A DNA stretch of 64,000 nt from Azospirillum endophyticum (GTDB lineage Bacteria; Pseudomonadota; Alphaproteobacteria; Azospirillales; Azospirillaceae). Positions 33,583 to 44,100 of this stretch are shown here, piece after piece. The translations under genes and the position numbers were made by a program. Location of the stretch: NCBI RefSeq assembly GCF_016595245.1, contig NZ_JAENHM010000088.1, forward strand, positions 103,342-167,341. The letters are read 5' to 3'. Within the stretch, counting starts at the first letter, position 1; every line of letters starts with the position of its first letter. The notes under the pieces are model-generated. The model was given only the letters and a program-made list of their open reading frames with translations. It was not told the origin of the DNA and ran no database searches.

Positions 33583-35385
33583 TCAGGGTTGCCGAACCTT
33601 GCGGACGAAGCCGTCGACTTCCCGGCTCAGCGCGGCGCTCTGGCTCGACAGGGTGTCGGCGGCCGCCAGCAACGTGTCGGCGGAGCGCCGCGTGCGGTTG
33701 GCCGCGTCGGTGACGCCGTCGACAGTGTCGGACACGCCCCGCGTGCCGCGTGCGGCCTCCTGCGCGTTCCTGGTGATCTCCTGGGTCGCTGCGCCCTGCT
33801 CCTCCACCGCCGAGGCGACGGCCACGGTGATGTTCGAGATGTTGCCGATGGTCCGGGTGATCCCGTCGATGGCCTGAACGGCCTGGGCGGTCTCCTCCTG
33901 GATGGCGCTGACCTGGGCCTGGATGTCCTCTGTCGCCTTGGCGGTCTGGTTGGCGAGATTCTTCACCTCGCTCGCCACGACGGCGAAGCCTTTCCCCGCT
34001 TCCCCCGCGCGGGCCGCCTCGATCGTGGCGTTGAGGGCCAGAAGATTGGTCTGGCTGGCGATCACCTGGATCAGGTTGACGACGTCGCCGATGCGCTGCG
34101 CCGTGGCGGCAAGTCCCTTCACGCTTTCGTTGGTGGTGTTGGCCTCGCTCACCGCATCCCGGGCGACCGAGGAGGCGCTGGACACCTGACGGGCGATTTC
34201 GGCGACCGAAGCGGCCAGCTGCTCCGCCGCCGCCGCCACGCCCTCGACATTGGTCGTGGTGTGGAGGGCTGCTGCCGACATCGAGTCCGACTGGCGGGAT
34301 GCGTCCTGGGCGGTGGTGGACAGGGTGCGCGCATTCTCCTGGACGCTGCCGGTGGCGGTACGCACCTCGGCCACCATGCGCGACACCGACGCCTCGAATT
34401 CGTCGGCCAGCCTGGCCATCGTCCGCCGCTTTTCCTCCTCCTGGAGCCGTTCCCGCTCCTGCTGGGTGGAACGGGCCGTCTCGGCCTCCGTCAGGCCGCG
34501 TTTGAAGATGTCGGTGGCCCGCGCCATCTCGCCGATCTCGTCGCCCCTTTCAAGGAAGGGAATCGGCACGCCCTGCTCGTTGCGGGACAAGCGGTTCATG
34601 GCGCCCTTCAGGGCGTCGAGCGGGGAGGACACCCTCGCCATCAGGATCCAGCCGGCCAGCGCCAGGACGATGCCCAGCAAGGCCAGCGTCGCCATATTGA
34701 CCGTGTGGTAGAAGGCCACGTCCCGATCCGCGGCGTCGATCGCTCCCTGCGTGCGCTGTTCCAGCAGGACGTAGAATTCGTCGACCGGGGCCATGATCTG
34801 CGATTTGAAGGCGTGGTATTCCTTCGAATGCATCAGGTTGCGGGCGAGTTCGAAATCTGGGTCCTTCTTGACGGTGTAGTTGCCGCGCCCATCGTCGAAC
34901 AGCCCCTTGACCGCGTTCATTGCCTTGGTTTCGAGTTGAACCAGCCCGTCGGAATTGGCCTGGGCCTGCTTGAGTTTTCCAAACTCCGCCGCGGTGAAGC
35001 CGGCCTGCTCCATCAGGATCTGGAGCGGAACCGCCGGACCGTCGGCGCGCGGCTTGGTGCCGGACGCGGCGACGAAATCCCAATAGATGCGGTGGTACGC
35101 CAGGGGGCGCGGCTTCTGTCCGTTGCGGATGGCGAGCACATCCCAATACTGGGCTTCGTATTTGGCATCGCCGGTGATGACATAGGTGCGGGCAAGACGT
35201 GTCAGATCATCGGAGCTTTGCCGCAGCTCATCGGCCAGCAGATATGAATTGTATCTTGTCGCCTGTGCGGCCGTCAGGGATTCGTTAGCTTTGCTTAAAA
35301 GAAAGAAAGACAGAATGTTGGCGAAAAAAGCGGCAATCAGGAGTGGCGCCATGAAAAATATTGTTTTCCTGACAGACAGCTTCAT
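33583..35385 (-). CDS. Methyl-accepting chemotaxis protein with helical periplasmic sensor
   Basis: Chemoreceptor of 600 residues. The first helix is at about 10-32, with a periplasmic region of about 195 residues that appears all-helical (RQSSDDLTRLARTYVITGD). The second helix (TVNMATLALLGIVLALAGWI) is followed by HAMP and the signalling hairpin with QTNLLALNATIEAARAGEAG. ATG 35385 has AGGGGAG about 9 bases upstream. It lies convergent to the SLC13 gene with only 27 bases between and no obvious terminator. The ligand is unknown. Confidence 0.95.
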   Translation of the reverse strand: MKLSVRKTIFFMAPLLIAAFFANILSFFLLSKANESLTAAQATRYNSYLLADELRQSSDDLTRLARTYVITGDAKYEAQYWDVLAIRNGQKPRPLAYHRIYWDFVAASGTKPRADGPAVPLQILMEQAGFTAAEFGKLKQAQANSDGLVQLETKAMNAVKGLFDDGRGNYTVKKDPDFELARNLMHSKEYHAFKSQIMAPVDEFYVLLEQRTQGAIDAADRDVAFYHTVNMATLALLGIVLALAGWILMARVSSPLDALKGAMNRLSRNEQGVPIPFLERGDEIGEMARATDIFKRGLTEAETARSTQQERERLQEEEKRRTMARLADEFEASVSRMVAEVRTATGSVQENARTLSTTAQDASRQSDSMSAAALHTTTNVEGVAAAAEQLAASVAEIARQVSSASSVARDAVSEANTTNESVKGLAATAQRIGDVVNLIQVIASQTNLLALNATIEAARAGEAGKGFAVVASEVKNLANQTAKATEDIQAQVSAIQEETAQAVQAIDGITRTIGNISNITVAVASAVEEQGAATQEITRNAQEAARGTRGVSDTVDGVTDAANRTRRSADTLLAAADTLSSQSAALSREVDGFVRKVRQP

Positions 35386-35790
35386 TCGCGCGGCTCCCCT
35401 CTGAAATATCAGTGTTTGAGCATTTGAACGAGCATTACGGTAATGTTGAAATCATTGTGTGTCATCAAGTTTCTATTTTGAACGCTGAAGCATGCTGTGG
35501 ATACGGTAATGAAAGAGTTAAAATTGTCGAGAACAGCAACCTCCGTACGTTGCGGCGATCAGTGGGCATGCGCCGGATACCGGCTTGCCCTATAAAGCAC
35601 AAGGGGGGCAGGGCAAGTGGAAGTGGTCTTCCGGGCCATCGGATCGAAAGGAGCCGGACCCCGTTGCCGGCACCTGCCTTGCGCCACAGTTTCGCCCCAT
35701 CGCTTTGCGATATTCCGTCACGTTCCAGTCTGATGTAGGCTTCTGCCATCGCAAGGCCCACGAACCGGCTTGGCCGGACAGGAGGCTGAC
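35386..35790. other. 405-base divergent gap without a credible gene
   Basis: Holds the promoters of the chemoreceptor and of the 159-residue protein. The first 150 bases are AT-rich. An 8-bp stem CTTGCCCT/AGGGCAAG at 35584-35617 with an 18-base loop is the only structure I see. Two overlapping open frames of about 100 codons exist, one on each strand, but neither has a good ribosome site or protein-like composition. Confidence 0.5.
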
Positions 35791-36270
35791 ATGTCGGTGT
35801 GGCGCCGGTATCTGGTGAAGGACGTGACCGGCCGGCTGGTCGATCTGCCGAGCAGCCTGTTCGACTGTGCCGACGACGGCACGGCGCCGCTGCCGCATTT
35901 CGCCGGCCGCTGCGTGGAGGTGGTGGCGGCGGTGATCGTCGGCGACCGCAAGGCCCACGCCCGCGTCACCGAACTGGCCTTCACCAAGCTCTATTTCGAC
36001 CAGATGGGCTATGTCGACGCCGCCAAGCGCGAGCGGATGATCCGCCTGATGCTGGAAAGTTGCGCCGACCGCCGTTGCCCCCCGCCGCGCCAGGGGAGTG
36101 CCCAGGGCAACTGCGTCCACCTGTCCCGCCGCGCCGTCGCCGCCCGCGACCAGTTGATCCGCGAATTCGGCTGGGAACCCAAGCCCGCCGAGCGCGACGC
36201 CGCCCTCAGCCGCCTCGACCCCTCCCGCCTGCGCGCCGCCCCGCCGGAACCGGTGCCGACGCTGCATTGA
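35791..36270 (+). CDS. Small soluble protein of unknown function
   Basis: A 159-residue protein that I do not recognise. It has an ideal AGGAGG site 5 bases before the ATG, and its composition is protein-like. Visible features are ten-residue charged helices in the second half (ERMIRLMLESCADRRCP, SRRAVAARDQLIREFGWEP), three cysteines near 95-112, and a Pro-rich end. No signal peptide or membrane helix. The next gene begins 80 bases on. Confidence 0.65.
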   Translation: MSVWRRYLVKDVTGRLVDLPSSLFDCADDGTAPLPHFAGRCVEVVAAVIVGDRKAHARVTELAFTKLYFDQMGYVDAAKRERMIRLMLESCADRRCPPPRQGSAQGNCVHLSRRAVAARDQLIREFGWEPKPAERDAALSRLDPSRLRAAPPEPVPTLH

Positions 36271-36349
36271 CGCCCCTCTCTCCCCTGCAATGGAGTGGCC
36301 CCCCTTTTCGACCCGCGCTCCCCGGCCCATATGCAGACCAACGGAAAGC

Positions 36350-36661
36350 ATGGAGCTTGGCGAACCGCAGATGAGTCCTCCCGATACCGCCCAGACGCTG
36401 TCTTTCGCGCGCGTGCGACAGCTGGCCCTGATCGGCGCCGGATGCACGATCATCCTGCTCGGCCTGCTGATCGCGCCCTTGCCCGGTCCCGGCGGCCTGC
36501 CGGTGATGCTGCTCGGCGGCGTGCTGGTGCTGCGCAACTCCGCCGATGCCCGCCGTCTGTTCGTGCGGGGCAAGCGCCGATATCCCCGCATGTTCAGCCC
36601 GGTCGAGCGCATCCGCCAGAAGCTGCGCGCCCGCCGCCTGCGCAAGATGCACGGCGGCTGA
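36350..36661 (+). CDS. PGPGW-like small membrane protein
   Basis: A 103-residue protein with two adjacent membrane helices (about 25-45 and 50-68) around PLPGPGGLPVMLLGG. This matches the family named after a PGPGW motif, with Gly in place of the Trp. The C-terminus is a strongly basic tail (RRYPRMF, RQKLRARRLRKM), so it is probably cytoplasmic. The function of the family is unknown. An in-frame ATG at 36371 is an alternative start; neither has a strong ribosome site. Confidence 0.7.
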   Translation: MELGEPQMSPPDTAQTLSFARVRQLALIGAGCTIILLGLLIAPLPGPGGLPVMLLGGVLVLRNSADARRLFVRGKRRYPRMFSPVERIRQKLRARRLRKMHGG

Positions 36662-36689
36662 GCCGCCCGCGCCTGTCGGGCGGGCGGCT
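36661..36689. terminator. Bidirectional hairpin between convergent genes
   Basis: A perfect 9-bp stem AGCCGCCCG/CGGGCGGCT lies in the 41-base gap between the PGPGW-like gene and the nucleoside-permease-type gene. Confidence 0.6.
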
Positions 36690-36702
36690 TCCCGCATGGC
36701 GG

Positions 36703-37722
36703 TCAGGGCGCCGGCAGGGCCGGAACGCCGTCCTTCCACTGGTCCCAGTGGCCGACGATGTGGTCGACCATCCGGGAACCGACGAGTTCGACATTCTCCA
36801 CCGTCTCGGCGAACCCGCCGGCGGTCTCGCCGGGCTTCGGGTCGAGGTGCTGGAGGGTGGTTTCGTTCGGGTTGCCCTGGTCGAAATTGACGGCGCCGCG
36901 CAGGCTCATCACCCGGTCGGAGCCTTGCAGCCGCTTGATGACCAGCGTGATCGCCGCCGCCTCCATCTCGGTGATGACGTAGTCGTCCGCGCCATAGAGC
37001 TTGGCGATGTACTGCGCCTGGGCCGACATGCCGGGGCCGTGGAAGAAGGTGTCGCCGGTCATGTGCGTGCCGGTGCCCACGAAAGGAGCACGCTGCGCGG
37101 TTTCCTGCGGATAGCGCTTGCGATAGGCGCGGGCGGAGTCGCTGTCCTTCAGCGGCGTGTCGGCGGTCAGCCGCATCGCCCAGGAGACCAGAGCCTGGTT
37201 CATCGGGAACAGCCGCACCGCTTCATAACCCTTGCGCGGCATGAAGGTCGGCTCGCCCGGCTTGTTCTCCTCCGGCGCCCAGCGGTGGCCCAGATCGTAG
37301 TCGACCACCCAGGTCGCCCAGCTCACCTCGCCAATGGTGCCGCGCGACGGCGGGGTGCCGGCCACGCCGGTGACCAGGAAATAGGCTTGCGCCAGGTCAA
37401 GCTGCGGGTTCAGCAGGATCGCCTGCATCGAGGCCGAGGAGCTGACCTTGCCCATGCCCAGCACCGAGCCGCAGACGCCGTCGGCGTTGCAGTAGACCGG
37501 GTTCAGCGCACCCTTCACCGTGATCGGCTCGGCCGTCTGCCAGTAGCGTTCGTACCAGTGCTGGAACTCGCCCGCGCGGTCGCCGGTGTTCTTGCCGATC
37601 TCGAACATCGAGCCGACGAACACCTTGACCTTGATCGGATCCGCGGCCTGAAGGGGGCCGGTCAGCCCGAACAGGAGCAGAGCCGACAGGGCGGCGCCGC
37701 GGCAGCGGGAGGACAATGACAT
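36703..37722 (-). CDS. Purine nucleoside permease (NUP) family protein, exported
   Basis: A 339-residue protein with a Sec signal peptide (LSALLLFGLTGPLQAAD, cleavage near residue 27). The body resembles the NUP family described first in yeast: IKVKVFVGSMFEIGKNTGD, YFLVTGVAGTPPSRGTIGEVSWA, and ADDYVITEMEAAA, the last being nucleoside-phosphorylase-like. In bacteria it is more likely a periplasmic nucleoside-binding or nucleoside-processing protein than a permease, since no further membrane helix is seen. ATG 37722 has GGAG about 10 bases upstream. Confidence 0.82.
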   Translation of the reverse strand: MSLSSRCRGAALSALLLFGLTGPLQAADPIKVKVFVGSMFEIGKNTGDRAGEFQHWYERYWQTAEPITVKGALNPVYCNADGVCGSVLGMGKVSSSASMQAILLNPQLDLAQAYFLVTGVAGTPPSRGTIGEVSWATWVVDYDLGHRWAPEENKPGEPTFMPRKGYEAVRLFPMNQALVSWAMRLTADTPLKDSDSARAYRKRYPQETAQRAPFVGTGTHMTGDTFFHGPGMSAQAQYIAKLYGADDYVITEMEAAAITLVIKRLQGSDRVMSLRGAVNFDQGNPNETTLQHLDPKPGETAGGFAETVENVELVGSRMVDHIVGHWDQWKDGVPALPAP

Positions 37723-37972
37723 CGGAACTTTACTCCGTGGAACGAAAAGACGCGCCGGAGTATGCAACGGCCATACCATCCCCGTCTCCATCGCTCGGTG
37801 CCGGGAGCACGGAATGCCGGACTATTTTGCCGGCCGTCCCCTGTCCGGGGGGCCGTCCGCCCCAGCGGGCGACCCATCGGCCGGTCACGGTCTGCCCTGC
37901 GGAACCCGGTACTGGACAGCGTCGTTCCCCAGCATCCATCTTGTGCGTCCGTTTGCATGAGGAGGTTTTCCG

Positions 37973-39136
37973 GTGAAGTCGGGCAATGCGCTGCTGTCCA
38001 GCTACGGCACCACGATTTTCGAAGTCATGTCCCGCCTGTCGGATGAGCATGGCGCGATCAATCTGGGTCAGGGGTTCCCCGACGACCGCGGGCCGGCCGA
38101 CGTGCTGCAGACCGCGGCCGACGCTCTCCTGACCGGGTGGAACCAGTATCCGCCGATGATGGGCACGCCCGGCCTGCGGCAGGCGCTGGCCGCCCATGCC
38201 GCCCGTTTCTACGGGCTCGACGTCGACTGGAAGACCGAGACGATGGTCACCTCCGGCGCCACCGAGGCGCTGACCGCCTGCCTGCTCGGCCTCATCAACC
38301 CGGGCGACGAGGTGGTGCTGTTCCAGCCCATGTATGACAGCTACCTGCCGATCATCCGGCTGGCCGGCGGCGTTCCGCGCTTCGTCTCGCTGAAGGCGCC
38401 GGACTGGAGCTTCGGCCGCGCCGACCTGGAGGCCGCCTTCTCCCCGCGCACCAAGCTGGTGCTGATCAACGATCCGCTGAACCCGGCGGCCAAGGTCTTC
38501 GACCGGGCGGAGCTGGACCTGATCGCCGAGTTCGTCCAGCGTCACGACGCGCTGGCAGTTTGCGACGAGGTGTACGAGCACCTCGTCTTCGACGGCCGAC
38601 GCCACATCCCGCTGATGGCCCTGCCGGGGATGCGCGACCGCTGCCTGAAGATCGGCTCCGCCGGCAAGACCTTCTCCCTGACCGGCTGGAAGGTCGGCTA
38701 TGTCACCGCCGCCCCGCATCTGTTGCAGCCGGTGGCGAAGGCGCACCAGTTCCTGACCTTCACCACGCCGCCGAACCTCCAGGCCGCCGTCGCCTACGGC
38801 CTGGGCAAGGAGGAGGGCTATTTCACCGGCCTCGCCGCCGGGCTCCAGGCCAAGCGCGACCGGCTGTCGGCCGGCTTGGCTTCGGTCGGGTTCGACGTGC
38901 TGCCCAGCGCCGGCACCTATTTCGTCGCCGCCGACATCTCCCGCTTCGGCTTCGACGGCGACGATCAGGCCTTCTGCCGCTGGCTGGTGGCGGAAGCGAA
39001 GGTCGCGGCCATTCCCGTCAGCGCCTTCTTCGTGGAGAATGCGCCGACCAGCGTGGTGCGTTTCTGCTTCTCCAAGAAAGACGAAGTGCTCGACACCGCC
39101 ATCGAGCGGCTGCGGAACCGTTTCGTGTCCCGATAG
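37973..39136 (+). CDS. PLP-dependent class I/II aminotransferase
   Basis: A 387-residue cytosolic aminotransferase of the kynurenine/methionine aminotransferase type. The PLP lysine is in GSAGKTFSLTGWKVGY (K232). INLGQGFPDD, NQYPPMMGTPGLRQALA and VCDEVYEHLVFDG are present. The amino acid partner is not predictable; methionine, aromatic amino acids and kynurenine are all used by relatives. The usual NPHNP segment reads NDPLNPAAKV here. The start is GTG with AGGAGG 8 bases upstream. Confidence 0.9.
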   Translation: MKSGNALLSSYGTTIFEVMSRLSDEHGAINLGQGFPDDRGPADVLQTAADALLTGWNQYPPMMGTPGLRQALAAHAARFYGLDVDWKTETMVTSGATEALTACLLGLINPGDEVVLFQPMYDSYLPIIRLAGGVPRFVSLKAPDWSFGRADLEAAFSPRTKLVLINDPLNPAAKVFDRAELDLIAEFVQRHDALAVCDEVYEHLVFDGRRHIPLMALPGMRDRCLKIGSAGKTFSLTGWKVGYVTAAPHLLQPVAKAHQFLTFTTPPNLQAAVAYGLGKEEGYFTGLAAGLQAKRDRLSAGLASVGFDVLPSAGTYFVAADISRFGFDGDDQAFCRWLVAEAKVAAIPVSAFFVENAPTSVVRFCFSKKDEVLDTAIERLRNRFVSR

Positions 39137-39284
39137 ACCTGTGTACCCATGAATGCTGCATAAGCGAACTGTTTGGATATTTGACAAGTCTTAACCGATT
39201 GACGCAATGATCGGCTCTACCCAATACCGATCCGCCCCGAATGCGGCGGACCGGTGTTGGGCGGTGGAATGGCGGAGCGCAGGC

Positions 39285-40943
39285 ATGCCACGTCTCCCGA
39301 TCTTTCGGTTTCCCTTACTTCGGACGCCGTCTTTCCGGACCTGTGTCCTGACGGTCGCCGCCCTGGCACTGGGCGGCGTGTGGGGAGGCTACGCCCTGAT
39401 GGCCTCCTCCATGCTGGCGGTCCAGACGCGGGAGGCGATCGCCAGCGCCCAGACGACGGCCCGCGCCTATGAAAGCAGCACCAGCCGCACCCTGCACGAT
39501 GTCGACACCACGCTGCGCTCCTTTGCCGAGCGCTATGCCGAAGGCGGGTTGCCCCGTGCCCGGCGCATCATCGACGACGGGCTTTATGATGTCGCCCTGA
39601 TCCATCACTTCAGCGTCTTCGATCCCGAGGGCCGCCAGCTCTTCCGCAGCGAGGGGAGCGGTCCGCCGGAAGGGCTGGATGGTCGTGGCCTGCTCGATTA
39701 CCACCAGGGGGAGGGACGGTCGCTGATGAAGGTCGGCTTGCCCTTCATCGGTTCGGCGACCGGCCGGCCGCTGCTGCGCTTCTCCCGCCGGCTGGAGGAT
39801 GCCGCGGGCGACTTTGCCGGGGTGGCGGTCGCCAATGTCGATCCCGATTCCCTGTCCGGCTTCTACCGGCAGGCGGATGTCGGCCGCAACGGGGTGGTCA
39901 CGCTGGTCGGGCTGGACCGGATCATCCGCGCCCGCGGCTCCAAGGACGGGAAGGACGCCGTCGGGCTCGACGGCTCCGGCTCGAACCTGTGGGTGGCGGT
40001 CCAGCAGTCGCCGAGCGGGGTCTTCTGGCAGGACAGCCTGGCCGACGGCATCCGTCGCGCCTACGCCTACCGGCCGGTCCAGGGCTTCCCGCTGATTCTC
40101 GTCGTCGGCATCGCGATGAAGGACATCGACGCCGCGGTCGCCGGTTTCCGCGGGCAGATGCGGATCATCGCCGCCCTGCTCAGCGTCTCGGTCCTGCTGG
40201 TCGCCGCCTTCCTGCTGGTCCAGCACCGCAATGCCGAGAGGCTGGCGGCGGCGCTGGCGGTCAACCGCGATTTCCTGGCCCGCGTCAGCCACGAGCTGCG
40301 CACGCCGCTGAACGCCATCCTGGGATTTTCCGAAATCATCAAGGACCAGATGTTCGGTCCGGACGCCGGGCCGCGCTATACCGATTATGCCCGCGACATC
40401 CATGCGTCGGGCCGGCACCTGTTGACCCTGATCGACGACATCCTCGATCTGTCCCGCCTGCAGGCCGGCAAGTTCGCGCTGCTGATGGAGGATGTCGATC
40501 CGGTCGCCGCCGCCGAATGGGCGATCCGCATCGTCACCCCACAGGCGGTGCAGAAGTCGATCCGGCTGGAGATCGACCGTCCGCCGGCCCCGATCCTGGT
40601 GCGGGCGGACGAACGCGCGCTGAAGCAGATGCTGCTGAACCTGCTGGGCAACGCCCTGAAATTCACGCCTGAGAACGGGCGGGTGCTGGTCACCGTCTGG
40701 CGCGGCGGCCATGGCCGCTGCATCGTCCGCGTCACCGACACCGGCATCGGCATGACGGCGGAGGAGTTGCGCCAGGCCTCCGTCCCCTTCGGCCAGACCT
40801 CGGCCCACGCCACCCATCCGGGCCGCGGCACCGGCCTGGGCTTACCGATCGTCAAGTCGCTGATCGAGGCGCATGGCGGCACTCTGCGCATCGACAGCCG
40901 CCCCGGCCAGGGCAGCCGGATCACGCTGGAATTCGCCGCCTGA
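39285..40943 (+). CDS. Membrane sensor histidine kinase
   Basis: A 552-residue kinase with an N-terminal helix (about 17-38), a periplasmic Cache-like sensor of about 240 residues, a second helix (MRIIAALLSVSVLLVAAFLLV), then HisKA and HATPase domains. The phosphorylated His is in ARVSHELRTPLN (H336). The ATP-binding N box is LLNLLGNALKFTPENG, with G boxes DTGIGM and GRGTGLGLPIV. No receiver domain is fused and no response regulator adjoins it, so its partner is unknown. I chose ATG 39285 with GGAG 7 bases upstream; the open frame continues to 39207. Confidence 0.92.
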   Translation: MPRLPIFRFPLLRTPSFRTCVLTVAALALGGVWGGYALMASSMLAVQTREAIASAQTTARAYESSTSRTLHDVDTTLRSFAERYAEGGLPRARRIIDDGLYDVALIHHFSVFDPEGRQLFRSEGSGPPEGLDGRGLLDYHQGEGRSLMKVGLPFIGSATGRPLLRFSRRLEDAAGDFAGVAVANVDPDSLSGFYRQADVGRNGVVTLVGLDRIIRARGSKDGKDAVGLDGSGSNLWVAVQQSPSGVFWQDSLADGIRRAYAYRPVQGFPLILVVGIAMKDIDAAVAGFRGQMRIIAALLSVSVLLVAAFLLVQHRNAERLAAALAVNRDFLARVSHELRTPLNAILGFSEIIKDQMFGPDAGPRYTDYARDIHASGRHLLTLIDDILDLSRLQAGKFALLMEDVDPVAAAEWAIRIVTPQAVQKSIRLEIDRPPAPILVRADERALKQMLLNLLGNALKFTPENGRVLVTVWRGGHGRCIVRVTDTGIGMTAEELRQASVPFGQTSAHATHPGRGTGLGLPIVKSLIEAHGGTLRIDSRPGQGSRITLEFAA

Positions 40944-41107
40944 TCGGCCGGCCCAGGGCGAACTTCATGGCGACGCCGCAAAGCCATGGCGTAACCCCCG
41001 CCGCTTGGGCATACTCCGCGCCGGTTTTCTCCAGGTCCGAGCCGACGCCAGGGCTGTCCCCGGCCGCGCGCTTTCGGACCCACCCGCGGAATTGGGGCCT
41101 GTCTAGA

Positions 41108-44100
41108 ATGTTGCGTGCGCTGGCGCGTGTCTGTGCCGTTCTTGCCGCGTGCTCCGGCACGCTCACCGTAACCCAGACCTTCGCCGCCGACCCGCCGGCC
41201 GAGCCGGTGCCTTTCGGCGTCGCCAGCGTCGAGGTGGTGGCGGAGCGCGATACGCCGCAGGCCTGCTTCACCTTCACCGACCGGCTGGAGCGGTCCCGCG
41301 CCGTCAACTACCGCGACTATGTCGCGGTGGAGCCGGCGGTGGACGGCGCCGCGATCGCCCGCGACCGCACCCTCTGCGTCGAGGGGCTCCAGCATGGCGA
41401 GACCTATCGCGTCACGCTGAAGGACGGCCTTCCCGGCGCCGACGGCAAGCGGCTGCCGGCCGCCGACACCCGCGAGGTGCAGGTCCCCAACCGCAAGTCC
41501 TCGCTGGCCTTCCGCGGCGCCGGCTACATCCTGCCGCGCGTCGGCGCGGACGGGCTGCCGCTGCGGTCCATCAACCTGGACCGGGCGAAGCTGCAGGTTC
41601 TGCGCATCGCCGACCGGGCGCTGGTCGAGAAGATCTATTTCGGCCGCATCACCCAGCAGATGAGCGATTACGACATCGGCGAGATCCTGGACAAGTCGGG
41701 CCAGGAGGTCTGGCGTGGTGAGATGGGCATCGGCAACCAGCCGAACCGCACCGTCACCACCGCCTTCCCCATCGACGCCGTGCTGGGCAAGCTGGAGCCC
41801 GGCGTCTACGTCGCGGTCGCCGGCGCGGACGAGATCAAGCCGGGAGGCTGGGACCGCAAGGCGACCCAATGGTTCGTCGTGTCGGACCTCGGCCTCAACA
41901 CCATTCTCGGCCAGGATTCGCTGGTGGTCTTCGCCCGTTCGGTCCAGACCGCGGCGGCGGCCGCGGGGGTGGAGCTGCGTCTGGTCGCCCGCAACGGCAC
42001 CGAGCTTGGACGCCTCCAGACCGGGGAGGACGGGCTCGGCCGCTTCGACCTCGCGGCCCTGCGCGCCGCCGGGACGGAGCCGGTGCAGGCGCTGTTCGCT
42101 GCGCGCGGCGACGGCGACTTCGCCGTTCTCGACCTGACCGCCGGCGGCGCCCCGCCGGCCGAGGCCCAGGACAAGCCGGTCGGCGTCGTCCGTCCGGCCG
42201 CCGGCGGACTCGACACCTATCTCTACACCGAACGCGGCATCTACCGGCCGGGCGAGACGGTTCAGTTGACCGCCCTGCTGCGCGACGCCGACCTCAACCC
42301 GCCGCCGGCCGGCAAGCAGCTGACCATCCGCGTCCTGCGCCCCGACGGCTTCGAGGTGGAACGGCGCAGCCTGACCGACAGCGGGGCCGGCGGCTATGCC
42401 ACCCGCATCGATCTGCCGATGAACGCCTATCCCGGCAACTGGATCGTCACCGCCCATGCCGAGCCGGACGGCCCGGCCATCGGCAAGGTGGAGTTCCTGC
42501 TGGAGGATTTCGTGCCGCCGCGGCTCGACGTGGCGCTCGCCTCGCCGACGACGGAACTGGCGTCCGACGGCGAGGCCGAGATCGCGCTCGACAGCCATTA
42601 CCTCTACGGCGCGCCGGCCTCCGGCCTGCCGGGCGAGCTGACGGTGACGCTGCGTGCCGCCGCCAACCCCTATTCCAACCTGCCGGGCTATCATTTCGGT
42701 CTGGTTCAGGAGGACGTGAAGCCGGCCCGCGCCGACCTGCCGGGCTTCATCACCGATTCCAACGGCTCGGCCCGGCTGAAGGTCAAGCTGCCGCGGCCGC
42801 CCGACAGCACCCGTCCGCTGGAAGCGGTGGTGCGCGCCACCCTGTTCGACATCGGCGGCCGGCCGGTCGGCCGCGACTTCGTGCTGCCGGTACGCCACCA
42901 GCCCTTCGCCATCGGCATCAAGCCGCGCTTCGAAGGCGACGGCGTGCCGGAAGGCGCCACCGCCGGCTTCGACGTGATCGCCGTCGGCCCCGACGGCAAG
43001 CCGGCCGACCGCGCCGACCTCTCCTACGAGCTGTTCGAGGAGGAGTATGATTATGCCTGGTACGAGGCAAACGGGCGCTGGGACTACAAGGTCACGGTGA
43101 AGGACCAGCGGGTGACCGGCGGCTCGCTGTCGGCCCAGGCCGCCGCCCCGGCGTCGGTGGAGACCCCGGTCGCCGCCGGCCGCTACCGGCTGGAGGTGTT
43201 CGATCCCAAGACCGGTGTCGCCAGCAGCTTCCGCTTCGCCGCCGGCTGGTGGATGACCCCGACCGCCGGCGAGCGGCCGGACGCGGTCGACGTCTCGGTG
43301 ATGATGCCGGCCTACCGCGCCGGGGAGAGCGCCTGGGTCTTCGTCAGGCCGCCCTATGACAGCCAGGTCCTGGTGGCGGTGGCCGACCGCGGCGTCACCT
43401 ATGCCGTCACCCGCGCCATCGGTCCGCAGGGCGCCTTCCTGGAAATCCCGGTCGGGCAGGGCTGGACCAGCGGCGCCCATGTGCTGGCGACCGCCTTCGC
43501 CACCTCCGACCCGCAGTCGAAGAAGCCGCCGCGCCGCGCCGTCGGCCTCGCCTGGCTGGCGAAGGACAAGGCCCCGCGCACCCTCGATATCCGGCTCTCC
43601 GCCCCGGCGGAGACCGAGCCGCGCCGTGCCATGACCGCCGACATCACGGTGGAGGGTGTGCCTGAAGGCAAGCAGGCCTTCGTCACCCTGGCCGCCGTCG
43701 ACGAAGCGGTGATGCAGCTGACCGACCAGCCCTCGCCGGACCCGGCCCGCCATTATCTGCGCAAGCAGCCGCTCAGCGTCGAGCTGCGCGATTCCTATGG
43801 CCGCCTGATCGACCCGGCCAGCCTGGACGCCGCCCGTCCGGCGGCCCAGCCGACGCCGCGCCTGCGCCAGATCTCCGGTCCGGTTCCACCCAAGTCCGAA
43901 CGGGTGGTCTCGCTCTATTCCGGCATTCTGACCGTCGGTGCCGACGGCAAGGTCTCCGTTCCCTTCGATCTTCCCGACTTCCAGGGACGCCTGCGCCTGA
44001 TGGCCGTCGCCTGGAGCGAGGGGCGGATCGGCCATGCCGAGACCCAGCTGCTGGTCCGCGATCCGGTCGTCGCCGACGCCGTGCTGCCGCGCTTCCTCGC

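Noticed and set aside
35412..35761. Two overlapping frames of about 100 codons, one per strand, in the gap before the 159-residue gene
   Set aside because: No ribosome site, no protein-like pattern, and each overlaps the other; treated as chance frames.
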